Shown: piece after piece, positions 9,555-17,496 of the stretch
Layout: each line of letters opens with the position of its first letter
Numbering within the stretch: position 1 is the stretch's first letter
Origin: Cryptoclostridium sp963928475
GTDB taxonomy: Bacteria > Bacillota > Dehalobacteriia > UBA7702
Reading direction: 5' to 3'
DNA length: 64,000 nucleotides
NCBI GenBank assembly: GCA_963928475.1
Contig: CAWVFN010000061.1
Location: 1-64,000 of the forward strand
Position numbers and translations under genes: made by a program
Notes under the pieces: generated by a model
What the model was told of the DNA's origin: nothing
Seen by the model: the letters and a program-made list of their open reading frames with translations, nothing else
Database searches by the model: none

Positions 9555-9645
9555 CACCTAACTGGGTTATGATAATTTGTGCTAAGCCGGCGTTGGGATT
9601 TTTAATTTTTACGGGATACTGCAGACGTTTTTCATATTGCCACAT
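9535..9645 (-). pseudogene. cotJC: cotJC, 5' fragment (interrupted)
   Basis: 36 codons: MWQYEKRLQYPVKIKNPN then LAQIIITQLGGPDYKW and a TAA. The first 33 residues match the start of CotJC, a manganese-catalase-like spore coat protein normally about 190 residues long, up to the conserved ITQ-GGPD motif. The frame then runs into unrelated sequence and stops at once. GGAAGGAG lies upstream and the gene follows cotJB directly, as in other cotJ operons. The break coincides with the end of the recombinase gene. The remainder of cotJC is not in the window; it would be expected, on the same strand, at the far end of the element to the left. Confidence 0.8.
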
Positions 9646-9648
9646 ATA

Positions 9649-9903
9649 TTAATTATCTCCTTCCCAGGGCCAACTGCCCTCTATCCATTCCCAGCAATGG
9701 CCGGAGCGAGCGGCGGAGGAAGTAAGAGGCCCATATTTTTTCTGATATTCTTTTCTCAATTCCTCCGCCGCTTTTTCGTAGTGATGATGCCACTCTAAAG
9801 CCTCGCTGTTAAAGGGATGAGTATCTAAATACAGGGAAATATCCCAGGAGGAAAAGGCAATTTTACCTAATTCCTCTAAAAGAAGTTGTTTTTCCGTCAA
9901 CAT
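9649..9903 (-). CDS. cotJB: Spore coat protein CotJB
   Basis: 84 residues, the usual CotJB length. Family features are the N-terminal helix, DISLYLDTHPFNSEAL in the middle, and the EELRKEYQKKYGPLTSS block, ending in an aromatic tail (HCWEWIEGSWPW). GGGAGGG precedes the ATG, which overlaps the last codons of cotJA by 7 bases. CotJA, B and C are assembled into the inner spore coat in Bacillus, where the operon is made in the mother cell. Here the third gene is broken, so coat assembly of this module may depend on excision of the adjacent element. Confidence 0.88.
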   Translation of the reverse strand: MLTEKQLLLEELGKIAFSSWDISLYLDTHPFNSEALEWHHHYEKAAEELRKEYQKKYGPLTSSAARSGHCWEWIEGSWPWEGDN

Positions 9904-10079
9904 TTATCCCTCCCAACCCAAGGAAAATCTAATTCTTTAAAAATGGTACCTACTTTATATGCCACATCGGGATTATAAAGATTTCTGAATTTTTGCATAG
10001 GTACATAGGACATAGCCAAGGGACCTGTAACTTTAATTTTGCCGACGCGGTAAGGGTCGTATTGATTTTCGTAAGTCAT
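9897..10079 (-). CDS. cotJA: Spore coat protein CotJA
   Basis: 60 residues from the ATG at 10079, which has AAAGGGG 6 bases upstream; an in-frame TTG 18 bases earlier lies before the ribosome-binding site and is unlikely. The family core is clear: GPLAMSYVPMQKFRNLYNPD followed by VGTIFKELDFPW. First gene of cotJABC. A CATAGAAT box about 35 bases upstream resembles a mother-cell sigma-E -10 element, but I could not pair it with a convincing -35. Confidence 0.87.
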   Translation of the reverse strand: MTYENQYDPYRVGKIKVTGPLAMSYVPMQKFRNLYNPDVAYKVGTIFKELDFPWVGRDKC

Positions 10080-10235
10080 GATTTGCCCCTTTCTCAATTG
10101 ATATGGTTTATTCTATGAGATAAAAAGGTAAAAGGTTAATGTTAGTAGGAGTGCTTTTAAAGAAAAGGCGCTGAGGGGGTGTTTAATTTTTTTAAGGGTT
10201 CTTTGCGGTACTGGAAAAAAACTTCTATAATTGGC

Positions 10236-10251
10236 AAGTTATTTATGACTT
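10236..10251. promoter_or_regulatory. Activator-box-like palindrome (AAGTT-N6-GACTT)
   Basis: A near-perfect copy of the AAGTC-N6-GACTT motif, centred 39 bp upstream of a perfect copy. It is probably a second binding site for the sigma-54 activator encoded in this operon. Confidence 0.5.
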
Positions 10252-10274
10252 ACTGATTTGTGACAAAAAATAAT

Positions 10275-10290
10275 AAGTCTGAAATGACTT
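10275..10290. promoter_or_regulatory. Palindromic operator AAGTC-N6-GACTT (autoregulation)
   Basis: Perfect palindrome whose last two bases form the start of the -35 box of the promoter at 10289. The same motif occurs upstream of the sigma-54 promoters in this region. Binding here would most simply repress the activator's own operon. Confidence 0.6.
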
Positions 10291-10317
10291 GACGAATATA
10301 AAAAGCCGGGCTATAAT
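10289..10317 (+). promoter_or_regulatory. Sigma-A promoter of the regulator operon
   Basis: TTGACG at 10289-10294 and TATAAT at 10312-10317 with a 17-base spacer. This places the start of transcription near 10324, about 27 bases before the PHP gene. Confidence 0.8.
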
Positions 10318-10350
10318 TAAAGCATAAATAAGAGAAAGGCTGACTTTGAT

Positions 10351-11142
10351 ATGAGGAACCCTTATGACTTACATGTCCACTCTTTGGATTTTTCCGGCGA
10401 CGCTGTTTCATATATGGAGGAGATGTGCCGGGAGGCGATAAAAAAGGGTTTAAAGCGGATATGTTTTACGGAGCACGTTGATTTTGATCCTAATTATGAT
10501 GATTCCATTCCTTTTGTGGCAGAGAAATATGATAGATTTATAGAGAATATGCGGAACACCTATGGTGCTGATTTAGAAATTCTCAAAGGTGTGGAGGTAG
10601 GGGAGCCTCATATGTATCCTGGTGAATACGAGAAAGTATTAGCGGGAGATTACGACATGGTGATGGTAGGTTTACATTATGTCAATTTACCCATGGGTCT
10701 GCATTGGACAGGCAATGGTGGCAGGGATATATTTACTTTTGCCGTTGATCGTATTTACCATCGTTATTATGAGGATCTTTTGTCAGTAGCCCAGCTAGGT
10801 GGGTTTGATGTTTTAGCCCATTTTGATTATCCTAAGCGCTATTTGAAAAAAGATGCCGATGAACATGAGCTTATTAAGGAGATTATATCGACGGTTTTGA
10901 GGAATGGCGGCATTTTAGAGATAAATACTTCTCCTTGGCGTAAAGGTTGTGATGAGTCCGCTCCCAGCGGAAAGATTTTATCATATTATAGGGATGCCGG
11001 CGGCAGGAATCTGACAATAGGTTCTGATGCCCATGATATTAAAGATTTAGGCGCTGATATTGACAGAGCCTATGAACTCGCTTCTGAATTTGATTTTACT
11101 GCTGGTTATTTTAAAGGTCGCAAGTTTTGTGTTCTTAAATAA
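10351..11142 (+). CDS. PHP-domain phosphoesterase (histidinol-phosphatase-like)
   Basis: 263 residues, the length of the HisK/HisJ-type PHP phosphatases. Metal ligands appear in order: DLHVHS near residue 6, FTEHVDFD near 40, E in GVEVGEPH, HY in GLHYVN, AHFDYP near 165, and IGSDAH near 225. No his biosynthesis genes are near. It is instead the first gene of an operon with the sigma-54 activator, 6 bases apart, under a promoter with the regulon's own operator. A role in dephosphorylating a regulon intermediate is possible, but the substrate cannot be read from sequence. Confidence 0.82.
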   Translation: MRNPYDLHVHSLDFSGDAVSYMEEMCREAIKKGLKRICFTEHVDFDPNYDDSIPFVAEKYDRFIENMRNTYGADLEILKGVEVGEPHMYPGEYEKVLAGDYDMVMVGLHYVNLPMGLHWTGNGGRDIFTFAVDRIYHRYYEDLLSVAQLGGFDVLAHFDYPKRYLKKDADEHELIKEIISTVLRNGGILEINTSPWRKGCDESAPSGKILSYYRDAGGRNLTIGSDAHDIKDLGADIDRAYELASEFDFTAGYFKGRKFCVLK

Positions 11143-11148
11143 GGGGTA

Positions 11149-12672
11149 ATGAAATTGACGAGTAATAATCTTAAGAAGACGAAAAATAATGAAACAGAAA
11201 ATCCTATAGTGGATAAAGTGGAAGAACAAGAGGAAACAAGGGAAGAGGCGGGTAAATTGCCTACGGATCTTACCTATGAAGAGCTGTTAATGATTCTTGA
11301 TCATTCTTACGATGAAATATATGTTACTGATGCTGATGGTAAAGTTCTTTATGTCAACGGAGCCTGTGAGCGAAATTACGGCGCGAAACCTGAGGATGTC
11401 ATTGGTCATACTCAGGCTGAAATTTCCGATAAGGGCTATTGGACCCCGAGGATAAGCAGTATTGCTTTAGAAAAGAAGACAAGCATTACCCTGGAACAGA
11501 AAACTTGTCTGGGCAAAACCTTATTAACAACGGCCACCCCTGTTTACAATGAAAATGGGACAATAAGAATGATTATTGAGAATTCCCGTGATATTACAGA
11601 GTCAAAGGGTATAAGGCATGAACTGGATATTAGTTTAAAGAAGTTAGCCCGTTATAAGACTGAGGTAGAAGAACTGCGTAAAAAGGATCTTGATTCTGAT
11701 ATAGTTTACAAAAGCAAGAGTATGACAAATCTTATGGCTTTAGCTAAAAGGGTATCGGAAATCAATTCCACAGTTTTGATTTTAGGAGAGAGCGGCACTG
11801 GTAAGGGTGTAATATCTAAATATATACATAATTCCGGCAGCCAAAAGGATGGACCTTTTGTATCTATTAACTGCGCCGCTATTCCTGCTGAATTGATGGA
11901 ATCGGAACTCTTTGGGTATTCAGCTGGTTCTTTTACCGGCGCCAGCGGCAAAGGACGCATCGGGCTTTTTGAGCTGGCTGACGGTGGTACCTTGTTTTTA
12001 GATGAGATCGCGGAGATCCCTTTGCATCTTCAAGCTAAGCTTCTCCACGCCTTACAAGAAAAGGTTTATTATCCAGTAGGCGGCAGAAAGGAAAAGAAGG
12101 TGAATTGCCGTATTTTAGCGGCTACTAATAAAGATTTACAGGCTATGGTGATGAAGCAGGCTTTTAGAGACGATCTTTATTACCGCCTCAATGTCTTCGA
12201 GATAACTATTCCGCCTTTAAGAGAAAGACCAGATGATATAGAACCTTTGGTACATTATATAATTAATAAGTATAATGAACGGTATGATTTACACCGCCAG
12301 ATATCCCATAGAGCTTTAGATGTACTTATTAAATACCCCTGGCCAGGCAATGTTAGGGAAATGGAAAATACTTTGGAGCGACTGGTGGTAATGTGTCCTG
12401 AGGATCTTATAGATATAGAGGACCTGCCAGACTCACTGCGTTATGAATCAGCCTCGGAAATGTTTCCTTTTCTAAATAAAGGATCTTTAGATGAGGCATT
12501 AGAAGAAGTGGAAAAGAAAATTATACTTCAGTCCTACGAAAAATATGGCAGCTCTTATGAAGTAGCGCGTAAGCTGAAAATTAGTCAAAGTAAAGCCAGC
12601 CGCTTAATACGTCGTTACTATGGTAGTGTCAAAGATAAAAAGAATAATGAGAATCATGCTGTTTCTCAATAA
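11149..12672 (+). CDS. PAS-domain sigma-54 activator with TyrR-like HTH
   Basis: 507 residues. A PAS sensor domain spans about residues 45-155 (YDEIYVTDADGKVLYVNGAC), then a short coiled linker, then an AAA+ domain: Walker A GESGTGK at 213-219, the sigma-54 contact loop as GSFTGA near 260 (usually GAFTGA), Walker B FLDEIAEIP, and the arginine region WPGNVREMENTLERL. The C-terminal HTH (SSYEVARKLKISQSKASRLI) is of the TyrR/Fis-like type. It most likely binds the AAGTC-N6-GACTT boxes and activates the five sigma-54 promoters found downstream. ATG at 11149 is used; a TTG six bases later has better spacing to AAGGGG and may be the true start. Confidence 0.92.
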   Translation: MKLTSNNLKKTKNNETENPIVDKVEEQEETREEAGKLPTDLTYEELLMILDHSYDEIYVTDADGKVLYVNGACERNYGAKPEDVIGHTQAEISDKGYWTPRISSIALEKKTSITLEQKTCLGKTLLTTATPVYNENGTIRMIIENSRDITESKGIRHELDISLKKLARYKTEVEELRKKDLDSDIVYKSKSMTNLMALAKRVSEINSTVLILGESGTGKGVISKYIHNSGSQKDGPFVSINCAAIPAELMESELFGYSAGSFTGASGKGRIGLFELADGGTLFLDEIAEIPLHLQAKLLHALQEKVYYPVGGRKEKKVNCRILAATNKDLQAMVMKQAFRDDLYYRLNVFEITIPPLRERPDDIEPLVHYIINKYNERYDLHRQISHRALDVLIKYPWPGNVREMENTLERLVVMCPEDLIDIEDLPDSLRYESASEMFPFLNKGSLDEALEEVEKKIILQSYEKYGSSYEVARKLKISQSKASRLIRRYYGSVKDKKNNENHAVSQ

Positions 12673-12684
12673 TTTTGCTATTTT

Positions 12685-12700
12685 AAGTCGTATTTGACTT
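12685..12700. promoter_or_regulatory. Activator box upstream of mttB
   Basis: Perfect palindrome AAGTC-GTATTT-GACTT. The arms extend to TTTAAGTC and GACTTAAA. Its centre lies about 150 bases upstream of the predicted sigma-54 start site, a normal distance for an enhancer-type activator. Confidence 0.7.
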
Positions 12701-12816
12701 AAATATCCAGTTTTGGGTTAAAAAATTTTTTATACTGGCATAATTTTCCTCCTGTGATTATTCAATAACAGGAGCGTAAGACTATATTCTAAAAAAAATA
12801 TTTTATAGGCGCCTTT

Positions 12817-12832
12817 TGGTATGGTATTTGCA
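12817..12832 (+). promoter_or_regulatory. Sigma-54 promoter of mttB
   Basis: TGGTATGGTATTTGCA with GG at 12818 and GC at 12830, separated by the required 10 bases. The start of transcription is predicted near 12843. Confidence 0.72.
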
Positions 12833-12880
12833 TTAATGTAAGGTGTCCAAGAAAAATTCAAAACTATGGAGGTGTTATTT

Positions 12881-14377
12881 TTGGCTAGAGGTTTACTTGT
12901 AAACACAAAACGTACTAGTGCTCTCGGTTTGAATATGTTCACCGAGGAAGAACTTTGGGAAGTCCATCTTGCCACTTTGGACGTAATGAAAAACGTCGGT
13001 TTGAAAGTGGAAAGCAAGGAAGCCAGAGAAGTTTATGACGGTCTTGGCTGCGATGTGAATGAAGAAACTCATATCGTTAAATTCCCCGCTTGGGTAGTGG
13101 AAGATGCAATGCGCGTCGCTCCTCCTAACTATCGCGCTTGCGGTAGAGATCCCGAAAGAGACTGGTATTGTGAATCCGGCCGCACTGGTTTCGTAAACTT
13201 TGGGGAAGCCCTCAATGTTATCGACCCCTATACCCGCGAACGCCGCGACCCCACCATGGATGACCTTTGGAAATCCGTTACCATGATTGACCAGTTGGAA
13301 AACATTGTTGTTTTTGAAAGAAATATCGTTCCTAAAGATGTAGACCCCTTCGTAGGTCAGCTTTATGTTCTGGAAGCTTTCTTGAATAATACTACCAAAC
13401 CCGGTTACATTGGTATGCATGACCCCGAAAATATCAAAGCCGCTTATAAAATGGGCTGCATGGTAGCAGGCTCTGAAGAAGCTTTCAAAGAAAGACCCTT
13501 CTTCGGCACCAGCACCGACCCGATCAGCCCCTTGGTAGCTCCTGAAGGTGCCACCGATGCTTTGATCCTCGCCACCAAGCTTGGTATTCCCGTAAAAATC
13601 AATCCTCTTGGTATGGCTGGCGGTACCACCTGCGCTCATCTGGCAGGCACTATGGTAACCCACAATGCTGAAGTTTTGGCTATGTTTGTTTTGGGTCAAG
13701 CCTTGAAGAGAGGCGTACCTATGGTATACGGTTCCTCCACCGCTATGATGGACTTGAGAACCACCTGCTCCGCTATGGGCAGCCCTGAAGCCGCTTTATT
13801 CAGTGCTTTCGTAGCCAAGATGGCTCAGTTCTATAAAGTACCCAGCTGGGTATCAGGCGGTTAGTGCGATTCCAAATGTGTTGACGCTCAATCTGCTCAT
13901 GAAGCCACTTTGACAGCTATCTTACCCGCATTGGCAGGTGCCAATATGATTTATGGTATCGGTATGCTGGAAAATGGTATTACTTGGGACTTCGCGCAAT
14001 TGGTTATGCAGCATGAATTTGTTGGTCTTATCCTCAAGACCATCGAAGGCGTTCCTGTTGACGATGAACATCTTGCTGTTCCCGTTATCACGGAAGTTGG
14101 CCCTGGCGGCGAATTCGTAAGCCATATGCATACCTTTGCTAACTTCAAGAACTTGTCCGCTCCTAATCCCAAAATCATCAACAGACAGATGTTTGATAAC
14201 TGGATGGCTGGCGGCGGCAAAGACGTTCTCGAACGTTCCTATGAAGTTGCCATCGATATGCTGGAAAACAGCAAACCTCAGAATCCCTTGCCGGAAAATG
14301 TTCAGAAAGACTTGCATAACTTTGTTTTGGAAGCTCAGAAAGAATACGCCGAAAAGAGAGCTGCGGAAAAGAAATAA
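12881..14377 (+). CDS. mttB: Trimethylamine methyltransferase MttB (pyrrolysine-containing)
   Basis: 498 residues if the in-frame TAG at 13862-13864 is read as pyrrolysine (position 328; Pyl is near 334 in archaeal MttB as I recall it). Before the TAG the protein reads FVAKMAQFYKVPSWVSGG, and after it CDSKCVDAQSAHEATLTAIL, both matching the MttB active-site region without a gap, so this is not a broken gene. MttB moves a methyl group from trimethylamine, or a related quaternary amine, to a corrinoid protein. No corrinoid protein or pyl gene is in the window. The TTG at 12881 is chosen as start because GGAGGT sits 7 bases upstream; an ATG 15 bases earlier overlaps that site. A sigma-54 promoter lies directly upstream. 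Confidence 0.9.
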
Positions 14378-14412
14378 GATAGCTTAGCTATTTTATAACA
14401 GAAAGAATAAAA

Positions 14413-14468
14413 GGGAGACGTACTCAAATTCACCAAGGAGGTAGAAGGAGAGAGCGTCTCCTTTTTTT
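14413..14468 (+). terminator. Terminator of mttB
   Basis: GGAGACG (14414-14420) pairs with CGTCTCC (14455-14461), followed by a run of seven T. The loop is long (34 bases). Confidence 0.7.
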
Positions 14469-14500
14469 GTTTAGCTTTGGCCTGTTTGAGTTGCTAAACA

Positions 14501-14535
14501 CAAAAAAGAACCCCACTTTATAAAAAGTGGGGTTT
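14501..14535 (-). terminator. Terminator of the minus-strand kinase gene
   Basis: Perfect 11-bp stem AACCCCACTTT / AAAGTGGGGTT. On the minus strand it is followed by CTTTTTTG. It separates the convergent mttB and kinase genes. Confidence 0.8.
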
Positions 14536-14591
14536 AAAGTGAGGATAGGGTCGGATTATTAAATAATAAATAATAAATAAGGAGTTAAATC

Positions 14592-15560
14592 TTATTCAGG
14601 TTTGCCAAGTAATTCTAAATAATGATTAAAGTTGGGGTTGGATAAATGTTTTTTGCAGCGATTTACACGCACATAGCCCCAATCCCAATATTCGTCTCTT
14701 TCTTCAACCTTGGTTACGCTTTGTACCAAAGCCCAGGGAATCCAGAGACCATCCATGATGAACTTGCCGATGAGAACTTCAGCTCTCTGTCTTTCGGTGG
14801 GTTCGCCTTCAAAATAGTATTGGAGGAAGTCTTCTTCCTGATCTTCCAGCATATCATTTTCGCTGACAACAGCGGCAATATCAAAGCTGTAGAAATTCAT
14901 GCCGCAATATTCCCAGTCGATAAGTTCCATTTTGTCATTGGGAACGTCAAAAAGGAAGTTTTCGGAAAGACAGTCGTTATGGGAACATACACGTTTAGGA
15001 GGATTTTTCTGGAAAGTTTCTCTGATTTTATCATAGGTTTTATCCAGTTCTTCCATTTCAGGATAGAATCTTTCCCATTTATTGTCTTTCAGATATTGAT
15101 GATAGGTTATAATTTCCTGGAAGGGATCGAATACGCCGTCCATTTCCACACCGCTGTTATGATAGGTGCGGAGAATTTTAGCGGCATGTTTTCTTACTTC
15201 AGTACGGTTACGGAAGTCTTCTTTTTTCATAATATCGCCATAAACATAACGGGCGATGTTAGAACCAGTAGCTTCTTCATAATAGTAAAATTCAGGACTG
15301 ATACCAAGATAATTAACAGCAGCTACAGCCGCTTTTTCTCTGGGACGATCCAAATATTCAGCAGTACCTTCACCGGCAATGCGGAAGGCATAATATTTGC
15401 CGTCAATAAATACTTTAAAGTTTCTGTTAGTTAAACCACCGGGCATATAAGTAATGCTTTCGATTTCCTTACCGGGAAATAAACCGGAATCTTTTGCCAT
15501 ACGCTTAATTTCTTGGACTTCTGCGGGCTTGGTGTTTTCACATACTTTGATATCTGCCAT
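14592..15560 (-). CDS. Choline-kinase/LicA-like phosphotransferase
   Basis: 322 residues of the aminoglycoside/choline kinase fold. A glycine-rich N-lobe segment YMPGGLTNRNFKV lies near residue 40, the catalytic loop is CSHNDCLSENFLFD near 195, and the metal-binding Asp is in LIDWEYCGMN near 215. This pattern is that of choline and ethanolamine kinases (LicA group). It is divergent from a second kinase and has its own minus-strand sigma-54 promoter, so both belong to the same regulon as mttB and eut. Phosphorylation of choline, ethanolamine or a methylated ethanolamine is the likely role; the exact substrate is inference. Confidence 0.82.
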   Translation of the reverse strand: MADIKVCENTKPAEVQEIKRMAKDSGLFPGKEIESITYMPGGLTNRNFKVFIDGKYYAFRIAGEGTAEYLDRPREKAAVAAVNYLGISPEFYYYEEATGSNIARYVYGDIMKKEDFRNRTEVRKHAAKILRTYHNSGVEMDGVFDPFQEIITYHQYLKDNKWERFYPEMEELDKTYDKIRETFQKNPPKRVCSHNDCLSENFLFDVPNDKMELIDWEYCGMNFYSFDIAAVVSENDMLEDQEEDFLQYYFEGEPTERQRAEVLIGKFIMDGLWIPWALVQSVTKVEERDEYWDWGYVRVNRCKKHLSNPNFNHYLELLGKPE

Positions 15561-15667
15561 CGTTTTTTACTCCTCTTTTGTAGAAATTTTAGTAAAGTAG
15601 AGATTTTTTGTCTTTTTTTTAACTTTATGTTATAATATATATAGCATAAAGTATGCCTTAATATATT

Positions 15668-15682
15668 GCAATTTTTATGCCA
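15668..15682 (-). promoter_or_regulatory. Sigma-54 promoter of the minus-strand kinase
   Basis: On the minus strand the sequence reads TGGCATAAAAATTGCA; GG (15680-15681) and GC (15668-15669) are separated by 10 bases. Start of transcription predicted near 15657, about 97 bases before the gene. Confidence 0.75.
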
Positions 15683-15797
15683 GCGATATAAATAGATGAT
15701 AAAAAAAAGCTTTTGTCGAATAAGCTTTTAAAGCCGGGAGAAAAGTCGAATACTTTTACTTTACGCGGAAAAAAAACATAAAAAAATGAATGGCATC

Positions 15798-15851
15798 AAG
15801 TCAGATTTGAATTATAAGTCAATATTAACTTATAATTCAAATCTTATGACT
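15798..15851. promoter_or_regulatory. Shared activator region with 17-bp perfect palindrome
   Basis: Two activator-box variants, AAGTC-N6-GAATT (15798-15813) and AAGTC-N6-AACTT (15816-15831), sit inside a larger inverted repeat. Its 17-base arms at 15803-15819 and 15828-15844 are perfect, with an 8-base centre and AGTC/GACT near the outer ends. It lies about 109 bases upstream of the plus-strand sigma-54 start and about 167 bases upstream of the minus-strand one, so it can serve both kinase genes. Confidence 0.68.
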
Positions 15852-15906
15852 ATATTCTTAGCTTTATTTTCTTATTTTTTTCAGGGCATTTTAAAAATTT
15901 GCGCTT

Positions 15907-15922
15907 TGGCATGATTTTTGCA
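15907..15922 (+). promoter_or_regulatory. Sigma-54 promoter of the plus-strand kinase
   Basis: TGGCATGATTTTTGCA with GG at 15908 and GC at 15920, 10 bases apart. Start predicted near 15933. Confidence 0.78.
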
Positions 15923-16059
15923 GTATATTCTGCAATATACCAAAATAATAAGTGTCGCGATTTTTTTGCGAAAGGTCCCCTTTATATATAAAGTATAAAG
16001 AGTTATATTGCAGATTTCCCGCATATTTGTTTAAATCAGGAAAAAAGGAGGACTTAGTT

Positions 16060-17274
16060 ATGAATGTAGAAGGAAAATTACAGCTTAAAGAAGTGAATGC
16101 CGATGATTTTGGGGCTATGCGCTCTCAGTTTTCGGCTATGAAACGTACTGTTGATGAATTATACAGCACTTCAGAAATGGCTATGTCCAGAAGTCAGTTA
16201 AATCATCTTATGCATGATTATTATGATCTTGGTACAATAGTTGATGCCTATGAAATTTTTGGTGGTTATGTAAACCGCAGCTTTGGTGTTATTATGGAGA
16301 AAGACGGAAAACTTACGGACTATTTCGTCAGAAAATATAAGAGAACTGTTACCTATAACGATATTGAGGTAGAACACAGCCTTCTGGAATATATTCTCTC
16401 CAATGGCATGAAAGAAGCCAGCGGTGTTATCCGTACGAAGGACGGCGCTTCCTTTGTTGAGCTGGAGGAAGAAAAAGAAGGGGAACGGGTAAAGCGCTGC
16501 TTTGCCGTATATGATTTTTTAGATGGCGAAGATACCTATGATTGGATAAACACCAATATGACGCCAGAAGAAGACAGTGGATTTGCCCGTATTTTAGCGA
16601 AGTTTCATAATTATGCCAACGGGTTTGACCCTGGTGCTAAAGAAGAGCCCCGTATTCTTGATTATGTAGTCAAATTTAAAGATATCTTTTCTAATTGCTA
16701 TAAGGATCTGGGAATTCCGGAAAATAACCGTTTCCTGCGTTTATGGAAGGAATCATTACCTTTCTTCCTGGAAATGTGCGACAAGGTCAAGGAAAATATT
16801 ACTCCCGAATTGATTAAAGGAATGCCGGAAGTACCTTGTCATTGTGATATTCATCCTGGTAACGCTAAATGGAAAGATGGAAAATGCGTAGGACTCTTTG
16901 ACTTTGACTGGTCCAAATTAGATTACCGTCTTTTTGATGTTTGTTTTGCCTTAGTATATTCATGTTCCTCTTGGGAAGCTCAAACTGACGGACGTTTATG
17001 GTTTGATCGTTTTGGCTATTATCTGGACGGCTATAATGGTTTCCTGAAGACTGAAGGTACCTTAACTCCTATAACAGACGAGGAAAAGAAAGCCTTCCCT
17101 TATATGATGTTAGGTGCCGCTCTTTATTTGCTGAATTGGTCTGTTTGCTACTATGAAGATTGGGAAGATTATAACGAGTACGAATATTATTTCTACCTTA
17201 CACATATTGTAAAATTGCTTCATTATATAGATAATCATGCTGAAGATTTATATGAAGTAATAAAGAATGCCTAA
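16060..17274 (+). CDS. Aminoglycoside/choline-kinase-family phosphotransferase
   Basis: 404 residues from the ATG at 16060, which has AAGGAGG 8 bases upstream; the open frame extends further 5' but without a ribosome-binding site. The protein has an N-lobe with GGYVNRSFGVIM near residue 70 and a C-lobe with VPCHCDIHPGNAKWKDGK (catalytic loop) and GLFDFDWSKLDYRLFDVCFA (metal-binding Asp). It is longer than, and clearly diverged from, the kinase encoded divergently. It lies under its own sigma-54 promoter and precedes a DMT permease, so transport followed by phosphorylation of one substrate is plausible. Confidence 0.8.
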   Translation: MNVEGKLQLKEVNADDFGAMRSQFSAMKRTVDELYSTSEMAMSRSQLNHLMHDYYDLGTIVDAYEIFGGYVNRSFGVIMEKDGKLTDYFVRKYKRTVTYNDIEVEHSLLEYILSNGMKEASGVIRTKDGASFVELEEEKEGERVKRCFAVYDFLDGEDTYDWINTNMTPEEDSGFARILAKFHNYANGFDPGAKEEPRILDYVVKFKDIFSNCYKDLGIPENNRFLRLWKESLPFFLEMCDKVKENITPELIKGMPEVPCHCDIHPGNAKWKDGKCVGLFDFDWSKLDYRLFDVCFALVYSCSSWEAQTDGRLWFDRFGYYLDGYNGFLKTEGTLTPITDEEKKAFPYMMLGAALYLLNWSVCYYEDWEDYNEYEYYFYLTHIVKLLHYIDNHAEDLYEVIKNA

Positions 17275-17496
17275 GCCCTTTGGCAAAAAAACAAACTTTT
17301 TTAAAAAAAATTATACAAAACAGTGGAAATCCTCAGGGATATATAGTATAATAGTGGCAAGTGGAAAATTTGTTGAGTTAGGTTTTTGATTTGTGAACGG
17401 TTTTCTTAGAAAGACCGTTTCACATCTCAATTTTGGCAGACCTGCCATCTGCCGGTTTTATATTTATTAAAATTTTAAATGAAAGAAGGGATTTTA
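17275..17496 (+). promoter_or_regulatory. Structured leader before the DMT permease gene
   Basis: A TATAAT box lies at 17347-17352 without a clear -35. The transcript would contain a strong hairpin at 17393-17423 (GTGAACGG...CCGTTTCAC) and a smaller GGCAG/CTGCC hairpin at 17435-17453 followed by GG and four T. It may be a terminator with read-through, an attenuator or an unassigned riboswitch; I recognise no known class. Confidence 0.4.

Noticed and set aside
12893..13699. A 268-residue minus-strand frame opposite mttB
   Set aside because: Mirror of a conserved gene; no ribosome-binding site or family.
12866..14377. mttB as a pseudogene with a premature stop
   Set aside because: Frame, sequence similarity and position of the TAG fit pyrrolysine exactly, and there is no other lesion in the gene.
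13910..14377. A separate 155-residue gene after the amber codon
   Set aside because: It is the C-terminal part of MttB in the same frame; no ribosome-binding site supports an independent start.
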